Shown: positions 1-6,268 of the stretch, in pieces
Layout: every line of letters starts with the position of its first letter
Numbering within the stretch: position 1 is the stretch's first letter
NCBI GenBank assembly: GCA_003455715.1
Contig: DMQJ01000372.1
Coordinates: forward strand, 1 to 11,434
Direction of reading: 5' to 3'
Length of the DNA: 11,434 nucleotides
DNA from: Acidimicrobiaceae bacterium
Lineage (GTDB): Bacteria > Actinomycetota > Acidimicrobiia > Acidimicrobiales > Ilumatobacteraceae
Program-made: the position numbers and the translations under genes
The notes under the pieces: generated by a model
What the model saw: only the letters and a program-made list of their open reading frames with translations
What the model was told of the DNA's origin: nothing
Databases searched by the model: none

Positions 1-1001
1 GGCATCGGGAACCCCGCCAGCGTCACCGTGCCATCGGCGTTGGTGCCGCTCGGCCCGCCCGAGCCCGAGCCACCGGAACCCGAGCCACCGGAACCCGACC
101 CCGTCGTCGTCGTCGGTGCGGCGGCCTTCGCGGCAGCGGTGAGGGCGGTCGCAGTTGCCTGGTCGTACACGCCCGTGGCGGGCAGGCCGGTCTTGCCTTG
201 GAACGCCTTCAGCGCAGCCACCGTTGCGGGCCCGTAGCGACCATCGGCCCCACCCGCGGGGCGATGGCCGACCGCAATCAGCTCACGCTGGAAGGCTGCC
301 ACTGCTGAACCCACCGCTCCGGGCTTCAACAGCACCGTCGACGTCGGGGTGGTGGTGGGAGGAGCCGTGGTCGACGGCGCCGTCGTAGTGGGTGCCGTCG
401 TCGGTGGGGTGGACGCGCCCGCGGCTGCGTGGGCCAGGATGGCGCCCGTCGCTGCGTCGATCGAGCCTGTGGTGGGCAGGCCACGCGACGCTTGGAACTG
501 GCGTACCGCCGCCTCGGTACCGCTGCCGTACCAGCCGTCGGCACCGCCCCGGGGTGTGATGCCCACGGCGATGAGCTGGCGCTGCACCGTCGTCACCGCT
601 GCACCGTTGGCGCCACGAGCCAGAAGGGGAGTGGCGGGAAGCACCCCGAGCGCCACCGCAGTTGCCGTGTCGACGATGCCGTTGGCGGGCAACCCTCGCT
701 TGCGCTGGTACTCGGTAACTGCGGCCTGCGTGCCCGGCCCGAAGATGCCATCGACCCCGCCCCGCACGGTGATGCCAGCGTTCACCAGCGCCTGCTGGAT
801 GGTGCGCACGACGGGCGTGCGATCGCCCCGCTGCGCCACTACCGCACCGCCCGAGCGCAGTGCCGACTCCGTGTGGCTCGCACCGGCCGAGACGAACGAC
901 ACCTGGGGGAGCGGCCCGAGTGCGGCACCCCCCGCAGCCAGCAGGCTGAGGGCGAGTGTGGCGCCGATGCGGCGCAGGGCGCGATGGTGGTGCTGGAGCA
1001 T
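1..1001 (-). CDS. Secreted protein with three peptidoglycan-binding domains (C-terminus beyond window)
   Basis: The frame is open from an ATG at 1001 to the window edge, giving 333 visible codons. A good Shine-Dalgarno (GGGAGG, complement of 1007-1012) lies 5 nt before the start. Residues 1-40 form a signal peptide with a basic, His/Arg-rich n-region and a Leu/Ala core. Three PG_binding_1-type repeats follow, at about 62-118, 128-188 and 226-290. Each has the family pattern of a GGxDGxxGxxT turn, an A-V-x-x-[FY]-Q helix and a GLPxxG-x-[ILVY]-D loop. The second and third are separated by a Pro/Thr-rich linker (about 198-222), and a Gly/Ser linker follows the third (about 301-319). The domains should anchor the protein to the cell wall. 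The visible end (GTVTLAGFPMP) may lead into another domain, possibly a peptidase, but this is outside the window. It is transcribed away from the adjacent two-component genes. Confidence 0.9.
   Translation of the reverse strand, partial: MLQHHHRALRRIGATLALSLLAAGGAALGPLPQVSFVSAGASHTESALRSGGAVVAQRGDRTPVVRTIQQALVNAGITVRGGVDGIFGPGTQAAVTEYQRKRGLPANGIVDTATAVALGVLPATPLLARGANGAAVTTVQRQLIAVGITPRGGADGWYGSGTEAAVRQFQASRGLPTTGSIDAATGAILAHAAAGASTPPTTAPTTTAPSTTAPPTTTPTSTVLLKPGAVGSAVAAFQRELIAVGHRPAGGADGRYGPATVAALKAFQGKTGLPATGVYDQATATALTAAAKAAAPTTTTGSGSGGSGSGGSGSGGPSGTNADGTVTLAGFPM
54..98 (-). repeat. 15-bp coding tandem repeat (SGSGG x3 linker)
   Basis: Three near-identical 15-bp units encode SGSGG three times, residues 302-316 of the peptidoglycan-binding protein. 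Two of the units are identical at the DNA level. This is a flexible linker repeat that could vary in length by slippage; it is not a CRISPR or a regulatory repeat. Confidence 0.75.
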
Positions 1002-1030
1002 GTCTGCCTCCCACTGCTCTGCCACCCGCT

Positions 1031-1045
1031 TGGTGGGTCACCATA
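1031..1045 (-). promoter_or_regulatory. Putative -10 element with small dyad upstream of the peptidoglycan-binding gene
   Basis: On the minus strand TATGGT (complement of 1040-1045) fits a -10 hexamer 38 nt before the ATG at 1001. It overlaps a perfect 5-3-5 inverted repeat, TGGTG-GGT-CACCA, at 1031-1043. No convincing -35 hexamer is seen at 16-18 bp spacing, which would fit an activator-dependent promoter. The assignment is by eye. Confidence 0.35.
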
Positions 1046-1075
1046 GCGCACCCGACGCCATCGAACCGTCATGTT

Positions 1076-1092
1076 CGTAACGGTTCCGTAAC
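1076..1092. promoter_or_regulatory. Direct repeat CGTAAC-N5-CGTAAC, possible OmpR-family regulator site
   Basis: CGTAAC occurs at 1076-1081 and again at 1087-1092, an 11-bp period (GTAAC-N6-GTAAC, or GTTAC-N6-GTTAC on the other strand). Direct repeats about one helical turn apart are typical of OmpR-family regulators; actinobacterial GlnR and MtrA sites have a similar form. Relative to the putative minus-strand -10 the repeat lies at about -43 to -59, a usual activator position. It could also serve the divergent operon. The binding protein is unknown. Confidence 0.4.
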
Positions 1093-1117
1093 AAGCTGGG
1101 TAGGGATAGCCCCACCA

Positions 1118-1158
1118 GGGTGACACCGGGTGACGGTCTGGCCCAGCGTCAGTACGAG
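1118..1158 (+). promoter_or_regulatory. Possible promoter and GGGTGAC direct repeat before the two-component operon
   Basis: GGGTGAC appears twice with a 10-bp period (1118-1124 and 1128-1134). The second copy contains GTGACG (1130-1135), a passable -35, and TACGAG follows at 1153-1158 after exactly 17 bp as a weak -10. This would place the transcript start near 1165, just before the mini-ORF at 1175. The hexamers are far from consensus, so this is a tentative assignment. Confidence 0.3.
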
Positions 1159-1174
1159 GCGCACCCTGGTCGCC

Positions 1175-1327
1175 ATGCAGACACTCCTCGATCTTGCCGC
1201 CGAACAGGTGCGCTCCGCCCCGCCTGGCATCATGCACGTTGTGCTGCGCGCCGTCACCCACCAGCCAACCCTCGCGGTGCTGGCCATGCTGGGCATCGGC
1301 GCGCTCAGCACCGGGGGAGCGTCATGA
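1175..1327 (+). CDS. Small 50-residue hydrophobic protein leading the two-component operon
   Basis: A 50-codon frame starts at ATG 1175 and ends in a TGA that overlaps the kinase start in an ATGA arrangement. It has an amphipathic N-terminal part (MQTLLDLAAEQV) and a hydrophobic stretch at about 32-44 (TLAVLAMLGIGAL) that could sit in or on the membrane. No Shine-Dalgarno is close to 1175. An in-frame ATG at 1130 would lengthen it by 15 residues, but that lies in the likely promoter. It may be a real small membrane protein that tunes the sensor, or a leader peptide whose translation couples to the kinase. I do not recognise a family. Confidence 0.45.
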   Translation: MQTLLDLAAEQVRSAPPGIMHVVLRAVTHQPTLAVLAMLGIGALSTGGAS

Positions 1328-2637
1328 GCATCGCGGCCATCACACTTCCCGCAGTACCTGCAGATGCCCGCGGCTTCGCCGCCTATCGCTCGCCCACGGT
1401 GTGGCGTCAGAGCCTCTACCTGCTGCTCGACCTGCTGGTGGGCGTCGGCCTATTCACCGCGGCCACCACGCTGTTGTCCACCGGGGCGGGGCTTGCCATC
1501 ACGTTGGTGGGCATTCCGTTGCTCGCCGTCACGGTGGTGGGCGGGCGGGCGGTGGCCACATTCGAACGTGTGCGGGTGCGCGGCCTGCTCGACGTCGATC
1601 TGCCCACATGGGCTCCGCTCGACCTGCCCGACGGACTGATGGCCAAGCTGCGGGCGACCCTCACCGATCGACCGGGTTGGAAGGGCCTTGCCTACGCCGG
1701 CCTGATGCTGCCCTGGGGAACCCTCACGTTCAGCCTGACGGTCACCATTTGGGCGCTGGCCGTCGGGATGACATCGGCGCCCCTGTGGTCGCTGTGGAGT
1801 GATCCGCCGCCCGCTTTCACCTTGGGTGACACTCGGGTAGAGATCGAGGGTTGGGGCATGGTGGGCCTGGCTGCCGTGTCGACCGTGTTGGGTGTTGCAC
1901 TCCTGTGGGTGCTGCCGCGCATCATCCGTGGGCTGGCCAGCGCCGACTTGGCGCTCGCCCGATCCCTCCTGGCGCCGAGTGGTGAACAGGCCCTCGCTCA
2001 ACGGGTGGCTGAACTGTCGGCCAGCCGTGACGCATCGGTGTCGTCGGCGGCGGGAGAGCTTCGACGCATCGAACGCGACCTGCACGACGGCGCCCAGCAG
2101 CGAATGGTGAGCGTGGCCATGCAGTTGGGCCAGGCCAAGGAGCGGCTGGCGGAGATCGACGACCCGAAGGCCCAGGCCCTGGTGCAACAGGCCCATGAGG
2201 AGGCCAAGTTGGCCATCGCCGAACTGCGCAACCTGGTGCGCGGCATCCACCCGGCGGTGCTCACCGACCGAGGTCTCGATGCGGCCGTGAGCGCGCTGGT
2301 GGCTCGTTGCCCGGTTCCGGTGGAGCTCACTAGCGAACTCGGAGGACGCCGCCTCGGGCCCACCTGCGAGGCCACCGCCTACTTCACCATCGCCGAGGCA
2401 CTCACCAACGTGGCCAAGCACAGCCGAGCCAACTCGGCTGAGGTGCGCATGCGTGAACGCGATGGGGTGCTGGTGGTGGAGGTGACCGATGACGGCGTCG
2501 GTGGCGCAGTGGCAGGTGGTGCGGGCGGCTTGCATGGCCTGATGGAACGGGTGCAGGCGGTGGAGGGCCGGTTGCGGGTGGCCAGCCCTGTCGGCGGCCC
2601 CACAACGGTGAGGTTGGAGGTTCCGTGCGCATCGTGA
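1324..2637 (+). CDS. Sensor histidine kinase, NarL/DesK-type (HisKA_3), multi-pass membrane
   Basis: A 437-residue membrane kinase that should autophosphorylate and pass phosphate to the regulator encoded next. ATG 1324 has a strong Shine-Dalgarno (GGGGGAG, 1313-1319). The frame is open upstream to 1120, but that extension is low-quality and crosses the mini-ORF. The N-terminal half carries about four hydrophobic segments (roughly 31-50, 56-75, 122-150, 178-198), resembling the 'putative sensor' domain of actinobacterial kinases. The HisKA_3 dimerisation helix contains ERDLHDGAQQR, with the phospho-accepting His at 254. The ATPase domain shows an N-box (EALTNVAKHS, Asn362), a G1-type DDGVGG (389-394) and GGLHGLMERV (about 401-410). 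It overlaps the regulator by 13 bp. The signal is unknown; the neighbouring peptidoglycan-binding gene hints at an envelope cue. Confidence 0.92.
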   Translation: MSIAAITLPAVPADARGFAAYRSPTVWRQSLYLLLDLLVGVGLFTAATTLLSTGAGLAITLVGIPLLAVTVVGGRAVATFERVRVRGLLDVDLPTWAPLDLPDGLMAKLRATLTDRPGWKGLAYAGLMLPWGTLTFSLTVTIWALAVGMTSAPLWSLWSDPPPAFTLGDTRVEIEGWGMVGLAAVSTVLGVALLWVLPRIIRGLASADLALARSLLAPSGEQALAQRVAELSASRDASVSSAAGELRRIERDLHDGAQQRMVSVAMQLGQAKERLAEIDDPKAQALVQQAHEEAKLAIAELRNLVRGIHPAVLTDRGLDAAVSALVARCPVPVELTSELGGRRLGPTCEATAYFTIAEALTNVAKHSRANSAEVRMRERDGVLVVEVTDDGVGGAVAGGAGGLHGLMERVQAVEGRLRVASPVGGPTTVRLEVPCAS

Positions 2638-3284
2638 TGGCCGAAGATTCGGTGCTGTTGCGCGAAGGCATCACCCGCCTGCTGCACGACTACGGGCACG
2701 AGGTGGTGGCCGCCCTTGGCGACGCCACGGAGCTGGTGGCAACAGTGGAGGAGTGGCGACCCGACCTGGTGCTGGCCGACGTGCGCATGCCGCCCACCCA
2801 CACTGATGAAGGCCTTCGTGCCGCGGTGAGCTTGCGGACCGTGATGCCCACCATGCCGGTGCTGGTGCTGTCGCAGTATGTGGAGGAGCGATACGCCACT
2901 GAGCTCTTGGCGCTTGGGGTCGCGGGGGTGGGCTACCTGCTGAAGGAGCGTGTGGCCGACGTGCGCGAGTTCGTCGAGGCAGCCGAACGGGTCGCTGCCG
3001 GCGGCACGGCGCTCGACCCCGAGGTGGTGAGCCAACTGCTGGTGCGCAGCCGTCGGCGTGAGCCGTTAACAGCCCTGACAGCGAGAGAGCGTGAGGTGCT
3101 GGCTCTCATGGCGCAGGGGTTGTCGAACGTAGCGATCGCTGGCCGCTTGGTGGTGAGCGAGGGTGCCGTCGAGAAGCACATCTCCAACATCTTCACCAAG
3201 CTCGACCTACCGCCGAGCGAGCTCGAGCATCGGCGGGTGCTGGCCGTGCTTCGTTTCCTCGGGCACGGTCCCGGCTCGGTGTGA
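2625..3284 (+). CDS. Response regulator, NarL/LuxR family
   Basis: A 219-residue DNA-binding response regulator, the cognate partner of the kinase it overlaps. GTG 2625 is chosen because GGAGG (2616-2620) precedes it by 4 nt and because it gives the standard receiver start MRIVMAEDS. The receiver domain (1-120) has the acidic pair Glu7/Asp8, phospho-acceptor Asp52 in ADVRMPP, Ser83 and Lys107 (LLKERV). The C-terminal LuxR-type helix-turn-helix runs about 150-195 (LTAREREVLALMAQG, then VEKHISNIFTKLDL). All the residues expected for phosphorylation switching are present. Targets are unknown; likely ones are its own operon and the divergent cell-wall gene. Confidence 0.94.
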   Translation: MRIVMAEDSVLLREGITRLLHDYGHEVVAALGDATELVATVEEWRPDLVLADVRMPPTHTDEGLRAAVSLRTVMPTMPVLVLSQYVEERYATELLALGVAGVGYLLKERVADVREFVEAAERVAAGGTALDPEVVSQLLVRSRRREPLTALTAREREVLALMAQGLSNVAIAGRLVVSEGAVEKHISNIFTKLDLPPSELEHRRVLAVLRFLGHGPGSV

Positions 3285-3364
3285 CACGCACCCGCAGACG
3301 AGCGCTCAAGTCGGTGGTGGTCTGAGCCGAAAGAAGTGGTCGAGACGAAACCTTGACACTTCTC

Positions 3365-4423
3365 ATGCGGCGGCACTTTCCTCCTGACACCTCTACGCGC
3401 ACGCCTGCGGACCGCTATTGGGCGGCCTTCATGGCAGCAGCGATGACTCTCGCGCTCTTCGGCGTGGGGGCCTTTCCGTACGTCCTAGCCGTCACCACCG
3501 GCGGCACCCGGGCCTGGCTGCTCGGCTTGGGGCTGGGCATGTTGGCAGTGGTCCTGGTCGCCGCAGTCTTGTTCGTGACTCGCCGAGTGCACACCGCCGA
3601 GTCGAGGCGGTCGACCTTCTTCCGAATCGGGCTGGCGTTCGCTCCGCCCATGCTGACGGCGATAGCGATCGACGGGGGAGCCGCCAGCCCCCTCGTGCTG
3701 GCCCTTTTGCCACCCGCCGCGCTGGCGGCTGCTGCATTTCCTCCGCGAGATGCGGCCTGGCATATCGGACCGATCGTTGCGGGCTACGGCTTCTTGCTGG
3801 TGCTGGGCCCGGTACCGCCTGGCTGGATGCTGGCGATGGCCATCGGCGTGTTCCTGTCGGTGGTGGTGCCGATCATGGTGGTGCGCCAAGCGACGCTGCA
3901 GTACGCAATCGAGCAGGAGCGACGTGCCGACTCGTTCCAGCGACTGTCGGCCGTCGACGCGCTGACCGGGTGCCTCAACCACGGCGCTTTCCACGACGCC
4001 CTGCAGGACGAGATTGAACGGGCGACCGCCGGAGGAGCGACCTTCTCGCTGGTGCTGCTCGACGTCGACCACTTCAAGGACGTCAACGACACGCTGGGGC
4101 ACCTCGTGGGTGACGCGGTGCTTGCCGAGATCGGCCGCCTCCTGCGCTCGACGGCTCGGGCCAACGACAGCGTGGGTCGGATCGGTGGCGAGGAGTTCGC
4201 CATGCTGCTGCGGGCGACGGATCTGCACGGCGCGGCGGCGCTGGCCGAACGTGTGCGTGTAGCGGTGGCGGCCCAGCCCGGGGTGCGGGTGACGGTGAGC
4301 AGCGGTGTGGGCGAGTGGTGGCCAGGAGCGTCGGCCGGTCAGCTCCGTCGCCGTGTCGACGCCGTGCTGTACGACGCCAAACGGGCGGGACGCGATCGCG
4401 TCGTGTGCGTTCCTGCGGCGTAG
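3365..4423 (+). CDS. Membrane-anchored diguanylate cyclase (GGDEF domain)
   Basis: Predicted to make cyclic-di-GMP from two GTP. The N-terminal half has about five to six hydrophobic helices (residues roughly 20-175 from the ATG) and acts as a membrane sensor of no family I recognise. A short linker then leads to a GGDEF domain from about 195 to the end. It begins DALTGCLNH, has the metal-binding DVDHFKDVND and the active-site signature GGEEF at 274-278. An RxxD inhibitory site (R265-A-N-D268) sits exactly five residues before it, so product inhibition is expected. The usual LxNR in the first motif is LNH here. The start is uncertain: ATG 3365 is preferred, but a TTG at 3353 adds four residues, and neither has a clear Shine-Dalgarno. 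It lies 80 bp after the response regulator (68 bp if the TTG is used) and could be co-transcribed. Confidence 0.9.
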   Translation: MRRHFPPDTSTRTPADRYWAAFMAAAMTLALFGVGAFPYVLAVTTGGTRAWLLGLGLGMLAVVLVAAVLFVTRRVHTAESRRSTFFRIGLAFAPPMLTAIAIDGGAASPLVLALLPPAALAAAAFPPRDAAWHIGPIVAGYGFLLVLGPVPPGWMLAMAIGVFLSVVVPIMVVRQATLQYAIEQERRADSFQRLSAVDALTGCLNHGAFHDALQDEIERATAGGATFSLVLLDVDHFKDVNDTLGHLVGDAVLAEIGRLLRSTARANDSVGRIGGEEFAMLLRATDLHGAAALAERVRVAVAAQPGVRVTVSSGVGEWWPGASAGQLRRRVDAVLYDAKRAGRDRVVCVPAA

Positions 4424-4481
4424 GAGAGTGGCGCTCGTTGTTGACGCTCCGACTCACCCTGCCGTTCTGACATAACGAGGA

Positions 4482-4838
4482 TTATGGGCGTTGCAGTTCA
4501 CGATCACGAAGTGGGCGTGCGGCCTCCAGCAGCCAATCGACGATGCTGCGCAGCTCAGCGGCTCTGGGCTGTGCGCCCACTGCATGGAGATCTTTCTCGG
4601 CGTCGTTGACGGCGCACGCCAGCACGTACAGCTCGTCGTGCAATGCATCGAGTTCGTCTTTGGCGACGATCAGCTCGTTCTCGGCCAACTGCAGGTCGCC
4701 AGCACGCTGCTGGTGCACCCAGTGCCACTGTCGGCACGCTTGCGAACAGAACTGGCGGGGACGGCCGGTTGTCTGTGGCGGCAGCACTCTCCTGCACTGC
4801 TTGCACCGCGCCCGCTCTTCTGACTCGGGTTTCGTCAT
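4482..4838 (-). CDS. Small Cys4 zinc-knuckle / coiled-coil protein, function unknown
   Basis: A 118-residue protein on the minus strand. Residues 12-35 hold four cysteines (C12-x2-C15 and C31-x3-C35) around a GRPRQFCSQACRQW segment. Similar GRPRxxCSxxCRQ stretches recur in small actinobacterial proteins and probably bind zinc. Residues about 44-86 are rich in Leu, Glu and Asp with heptad spacing, consistent with a coiled coil and hence dimerisation. The C-terminal tail is basic. It has no signal peptide or membrane segment, so it should be cytoplasmic. It could bind nucleic acid or act as an adaptor; no specific function can be assigned. It lies 79 bp downstream of the lipoprotein gene and converges with the diguanylate cyclase gene. 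Confidence 0.72.
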   Translation of the reverse strand: MTKPESEERARCKQCRRVLPPQTTGRPRQFCSQACRQWHWVHQQRAGDLQLAENELIVAKDELDALHDELYVLACAVNDAEKDLHAVGAQPRAAELRSIVDWLLEAARPLRDRELQRP

Positions 4839-4844
4839 GACGAA

Positions 4845-4850
4845 ACGCTA
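4845..4850 (-). promoter_or_regulatory. Putative -10 for a leaderless transcript of the zinc-knuckle gene
   Basis: TAGCGT on the minus strand ends 6 nt before ATG 4838, with no Shine-Dalgarno nearby. This matches the actinobacterial pattern in which transcription begins at or next to the start codon. No clear -35 is seen. Confidence 0.3.
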
Positions 4851-4917
4851 ACCGCTGCCGTCCCCCGCTGGCGGAACTCTGTTCACTCGTCTGTGGCTAC
4901 GTGCTCCCGCTTGACGT

Positions 4918-5292
4918 TCATGATGGACACCACTCGTCCGGGATCGTGTAGAGAAGGTCTTTGTCGCCGACGTGTTCGAGTTCAGCCACCTCGCCTGTGG
5001 ATCTGTAGACCAACTCGCCGAACGAGACTTCGACATAGAACTCACCTGGGTACAGATCCTTGCCGATAGTGGCAACGTGGCTCTGTCCTGGCGCCGCTTT
5101 CGTGGTCACTTGCCACTTGGTGCCGCCCTCGAACGTCATTGAGACGTCGGCTTGCACCACGCACTGGTTGAGAACTTCAACGCGCCATCCCTTTGAACAA
5201 CCTGTCAACACCATCGCTAGGACAAGCAGCAGTGCCGAGGAAGTTTGCGGGCAGCTCAGCGAGCCCCGCCTCATTGCCAGATCGCTACTCAC
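4918..5292 (-). CDS. Small exported lipoprotein, function unknown
   Basis: GTG 5292 is chosen because AGGGGAG (complement of 5299-5305) lies 6 nt upstream; an ATG at 5274 is an alternative that removes six residues. The 124-residue product has a type II signal peptide: a short basic region, a Leu/Val core and the lipobox LTGC, with the acylated Cys at 32. The mature part is about 92 residues with two further cysteines (about 44 and 122) that could form a disulfide. The alternating polar/hydrophobic pattern, including GEFYVEVSFGELVYRSTG, suggests a beta-sandwich. No family is recognised. Hand counts give about 58% GC, lower than the neighbouring genes, so it may be a recent acquisition or a fast-evolving surface protein. 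It starts 38 bp after the RpiR gene and may be read through from it. Confidence 0.75.
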   Translation of the reverse strand: MSSDLAMRRGSLSCPQTSSALLLVLAMVLTGCSKGWRVEVLNQCVVQADVSMTFEGGTKWQVTTKAAPGQSHVATIGKDLYPGEFYVEVSFGELVYRSTGEVAELEHVGDKDLLYTIPDEWCPS

Positions 5293-5330
5293 GCCCCGCT
5301 CCCCTGTACAGCAGGCAATGCATAACTCGT

Positions 5331-6173
5331 TCAGCGATCGACCAGCGACTCTGCTGCACGCCACGCAGCTTCGGCGCGGTCGAGCCGGTCTGCAGCCTGT
5401 GCTCGGAGACGGTCGGCCACACCCGCCACCAGCAGGTTGGCCAACGCCAGGGTGCCAACGTGGCTGTCGAAAGGCCCTCCCCCGGCGGCCGCCACGGTGA
5501 ACGTGTGCTCGGCCAGGGAGGCCAGTGGCGACAACAGGCTGTCTGTCACCGCCACGCACCACACGCCCTGCGCCGAGGCGGCGCGAGCGCCTTCCACCAC
5601 CCAGCGGTCGTACCGGCGCAGGTCGAGCACCACCAGCACGTCGCCTTCGCCAGCTAATGCAATCGTGCGTCGAACCGCAACGTCGTTGCCGTCGACCAAC
5701 AGCACCCCGTCGCGCAGCGAACACAACTCGCTCACCAACTGCTGCGCGACGCCCAGCGACGCATCCCCCGACAGCACCAGCACTCGCCCGGTGGTGTCGG
5801 AGAGACGAGCCACCACGGCGGCCAGCGCTTCGTCGCTGAGCGACGTGAGCGTGGTGGTGACGTTGCCGACCTCCAGTTGGAGGTGGCGGCTGATGGCATC
5901 CGACGCCGCGGGTTCGCGAATGCGCTCGGCGGCCGGCCGAAGTTGGTTGGCCAGCGCATGTTGCACCGAGGCCTGCAGCCCCGTAAAGCCGTCGAAGCCG
6001 AGCTTCGTCGCCAACCGCACCACCGTGGCCGCCCCTGACGCAGATGCCTCTGCCAGATCGGCAACCGTGCCGAACGCCACCAACTGCGGCTGCTCAAGCA
6101 CCACCTCGGCCACCCGACGCTCGGCCGGGGTGAGGGTGGCCCCGGCCCGGCCAATGCGATCAGCGACTTCCAC
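5331..6173 (-). CDS. MurR/RpiR-family transcriptional regulator (HTH_6 + SIS)
   Basis: A 280-residue cytoplasmic regulator. Residues 1-75 match the RpiR-type helix-turn-helix: LTPAERRVAEVVL, then VADLAEASASGAATVVRLATKLGF-type spacing. Residues about 125-255 form a SIS domain, which in this family usually senses a phosphosugar; it contains VLVLSGDASLG and the later VAVTDS strand. It is divergent from the dioxygenase/aldolase genes across a 95-bp gap that holds a perfect palindrome, so it is the natural candidate to regulate them and itself. The start is a GTG at 6173 with no Shine-Dalgarno; TACGCT ends 7 nt upstream, fitting a leaderless transcript. The ligand is unknown, and a sugar phosphate is not an obvious match for amino-acid enzymes. 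Confidence 0.9.
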   Translation of the reverse strand: MEVADRIGRAGATLTPAERRVAEVVLEQPQLVAFGTVADLAEASASGAATVVRLATKLGFDGFTGLQASVQHALANQLRPAAERIREPAASDAISRHLQLEVGNVTTTLTSLSDEALAAVVARLSDTTGRVLVLSGDASLGVAQQLVSELCSLRDGVLLVDGNDVAVRRTIALAGEGDVLVVLDLRRYDRWVVEGARAASAQGVWCVAVTDSLLSPLASLAEHTFTVAAAGGGPFDSHVGTLALANLLVAGVADRLRAQAADRLDRAEAAWRAAESLVDR

Positions 6174-6180
6174 GGGCCGC

Positions 6181-6186
6181 AGCGTA
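6181..6186 (-). promoter_or_regulatory. Putative -10 for leaderless rpiR-type transcript
   Basis: TACGCT on the minus strand ends 7 nt before the GTG start at 6173, and no Shine-Dalgarno is present. This spacing would place the first transcribed base at or next to the start codon. The -35 region is weak. Confidence 0.4.
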
Positions 6187-6223
6187 GTCGTGCAGGGTTC
6201 GCCGACTCAGCTATTCCAGTCGC

Positions 6224-6229
6224 TACACT
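6224..6229 (+). promoter_or_regulatory. Putative -10 of the dioxygenase-aldolase operon
   Basis: TACACT fits a -10 hexamer, with transcription expected near 6236 and a leader of about 33 nt. AAGGGGAG (6256-6263) then gives a good Shine-Dalgarno 5 nt before ATG 6269. No good -35 lies at 16-19 bp. A 5-6-5 inverted repeat (CCAGT/ACTGG, 6216-6231 approximately) surrounds the hexamer. Confidence 0.45.
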
Positions 6230-6233
6230 GGTA

Positions 6234-6249
6234 TGGAACGAACGTTCCA
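6234..6249. promoter_or_regulatory. Perfect 16-bp palindrome TGGAACG-AA-CGTTCCA, candidate RpiR operator
   Basis: Two perfect 7-bp arms are separated by AA. The palindrome spans the predicted transcription start of the dioxygenase gene, where a bound protein would block initiation. A third TTCCA half-site lies at 6214-6218. With only 2 nt between the arms it is better read as a protein-binding site than as an RNA hairpin. The divergent RpiR-family gene makes its product the likely ligand; this is inferred from position. Confidence 0.6.
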
Positions 6250-6268
6250 ACACTCAAGGGGAGCCTGA

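Noticed and set aside
54..98. Possible CRISPR-like or regulatory short repeat
   Set aside because: Units are contiguous 15-mers in frame that encode an SGSGG linker; there are no spacers.
349..1080. Long plus-strand reading frame opposite the peptidoglycan-binding gene
   Set aside because: It is antisense to a gene with a signal peptide, three recognisable domains and a Shine-Dalgarno. The plus-strand product has no domain pattern and is a by-product of high GC.
1120..1323. N-terminal extension of the histidine kinase to 1120
   Set aside because: The extra 68 residues are Arg/His/Ala-rich and featureless and overlap the promoter and mini-ORF. ATG 1324 has a strong Shine-Dalgarno.
1450..2535. 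361-codon minus-strand frame opposite the kinase
   Set aside because: His/Gln/Gly-rich composition with no motifs; it is a shadow of the kinase frame.
3305..3330. GCTCA/TGAGC inverted repeat after the response regulator as a terminator
   Set aside because: Only 5-bp arms with a 14-nt loop and no U-run; too weak to call.
4918..5724. Extension of the lipoprotein frame upstream to 5724
   Set aside because: The upstream part is an Arg/Gly-rich shadow of the RpiR gene. The lipoprotein signal peptide begins at 5292 behind a good Shine-Dalgarno.
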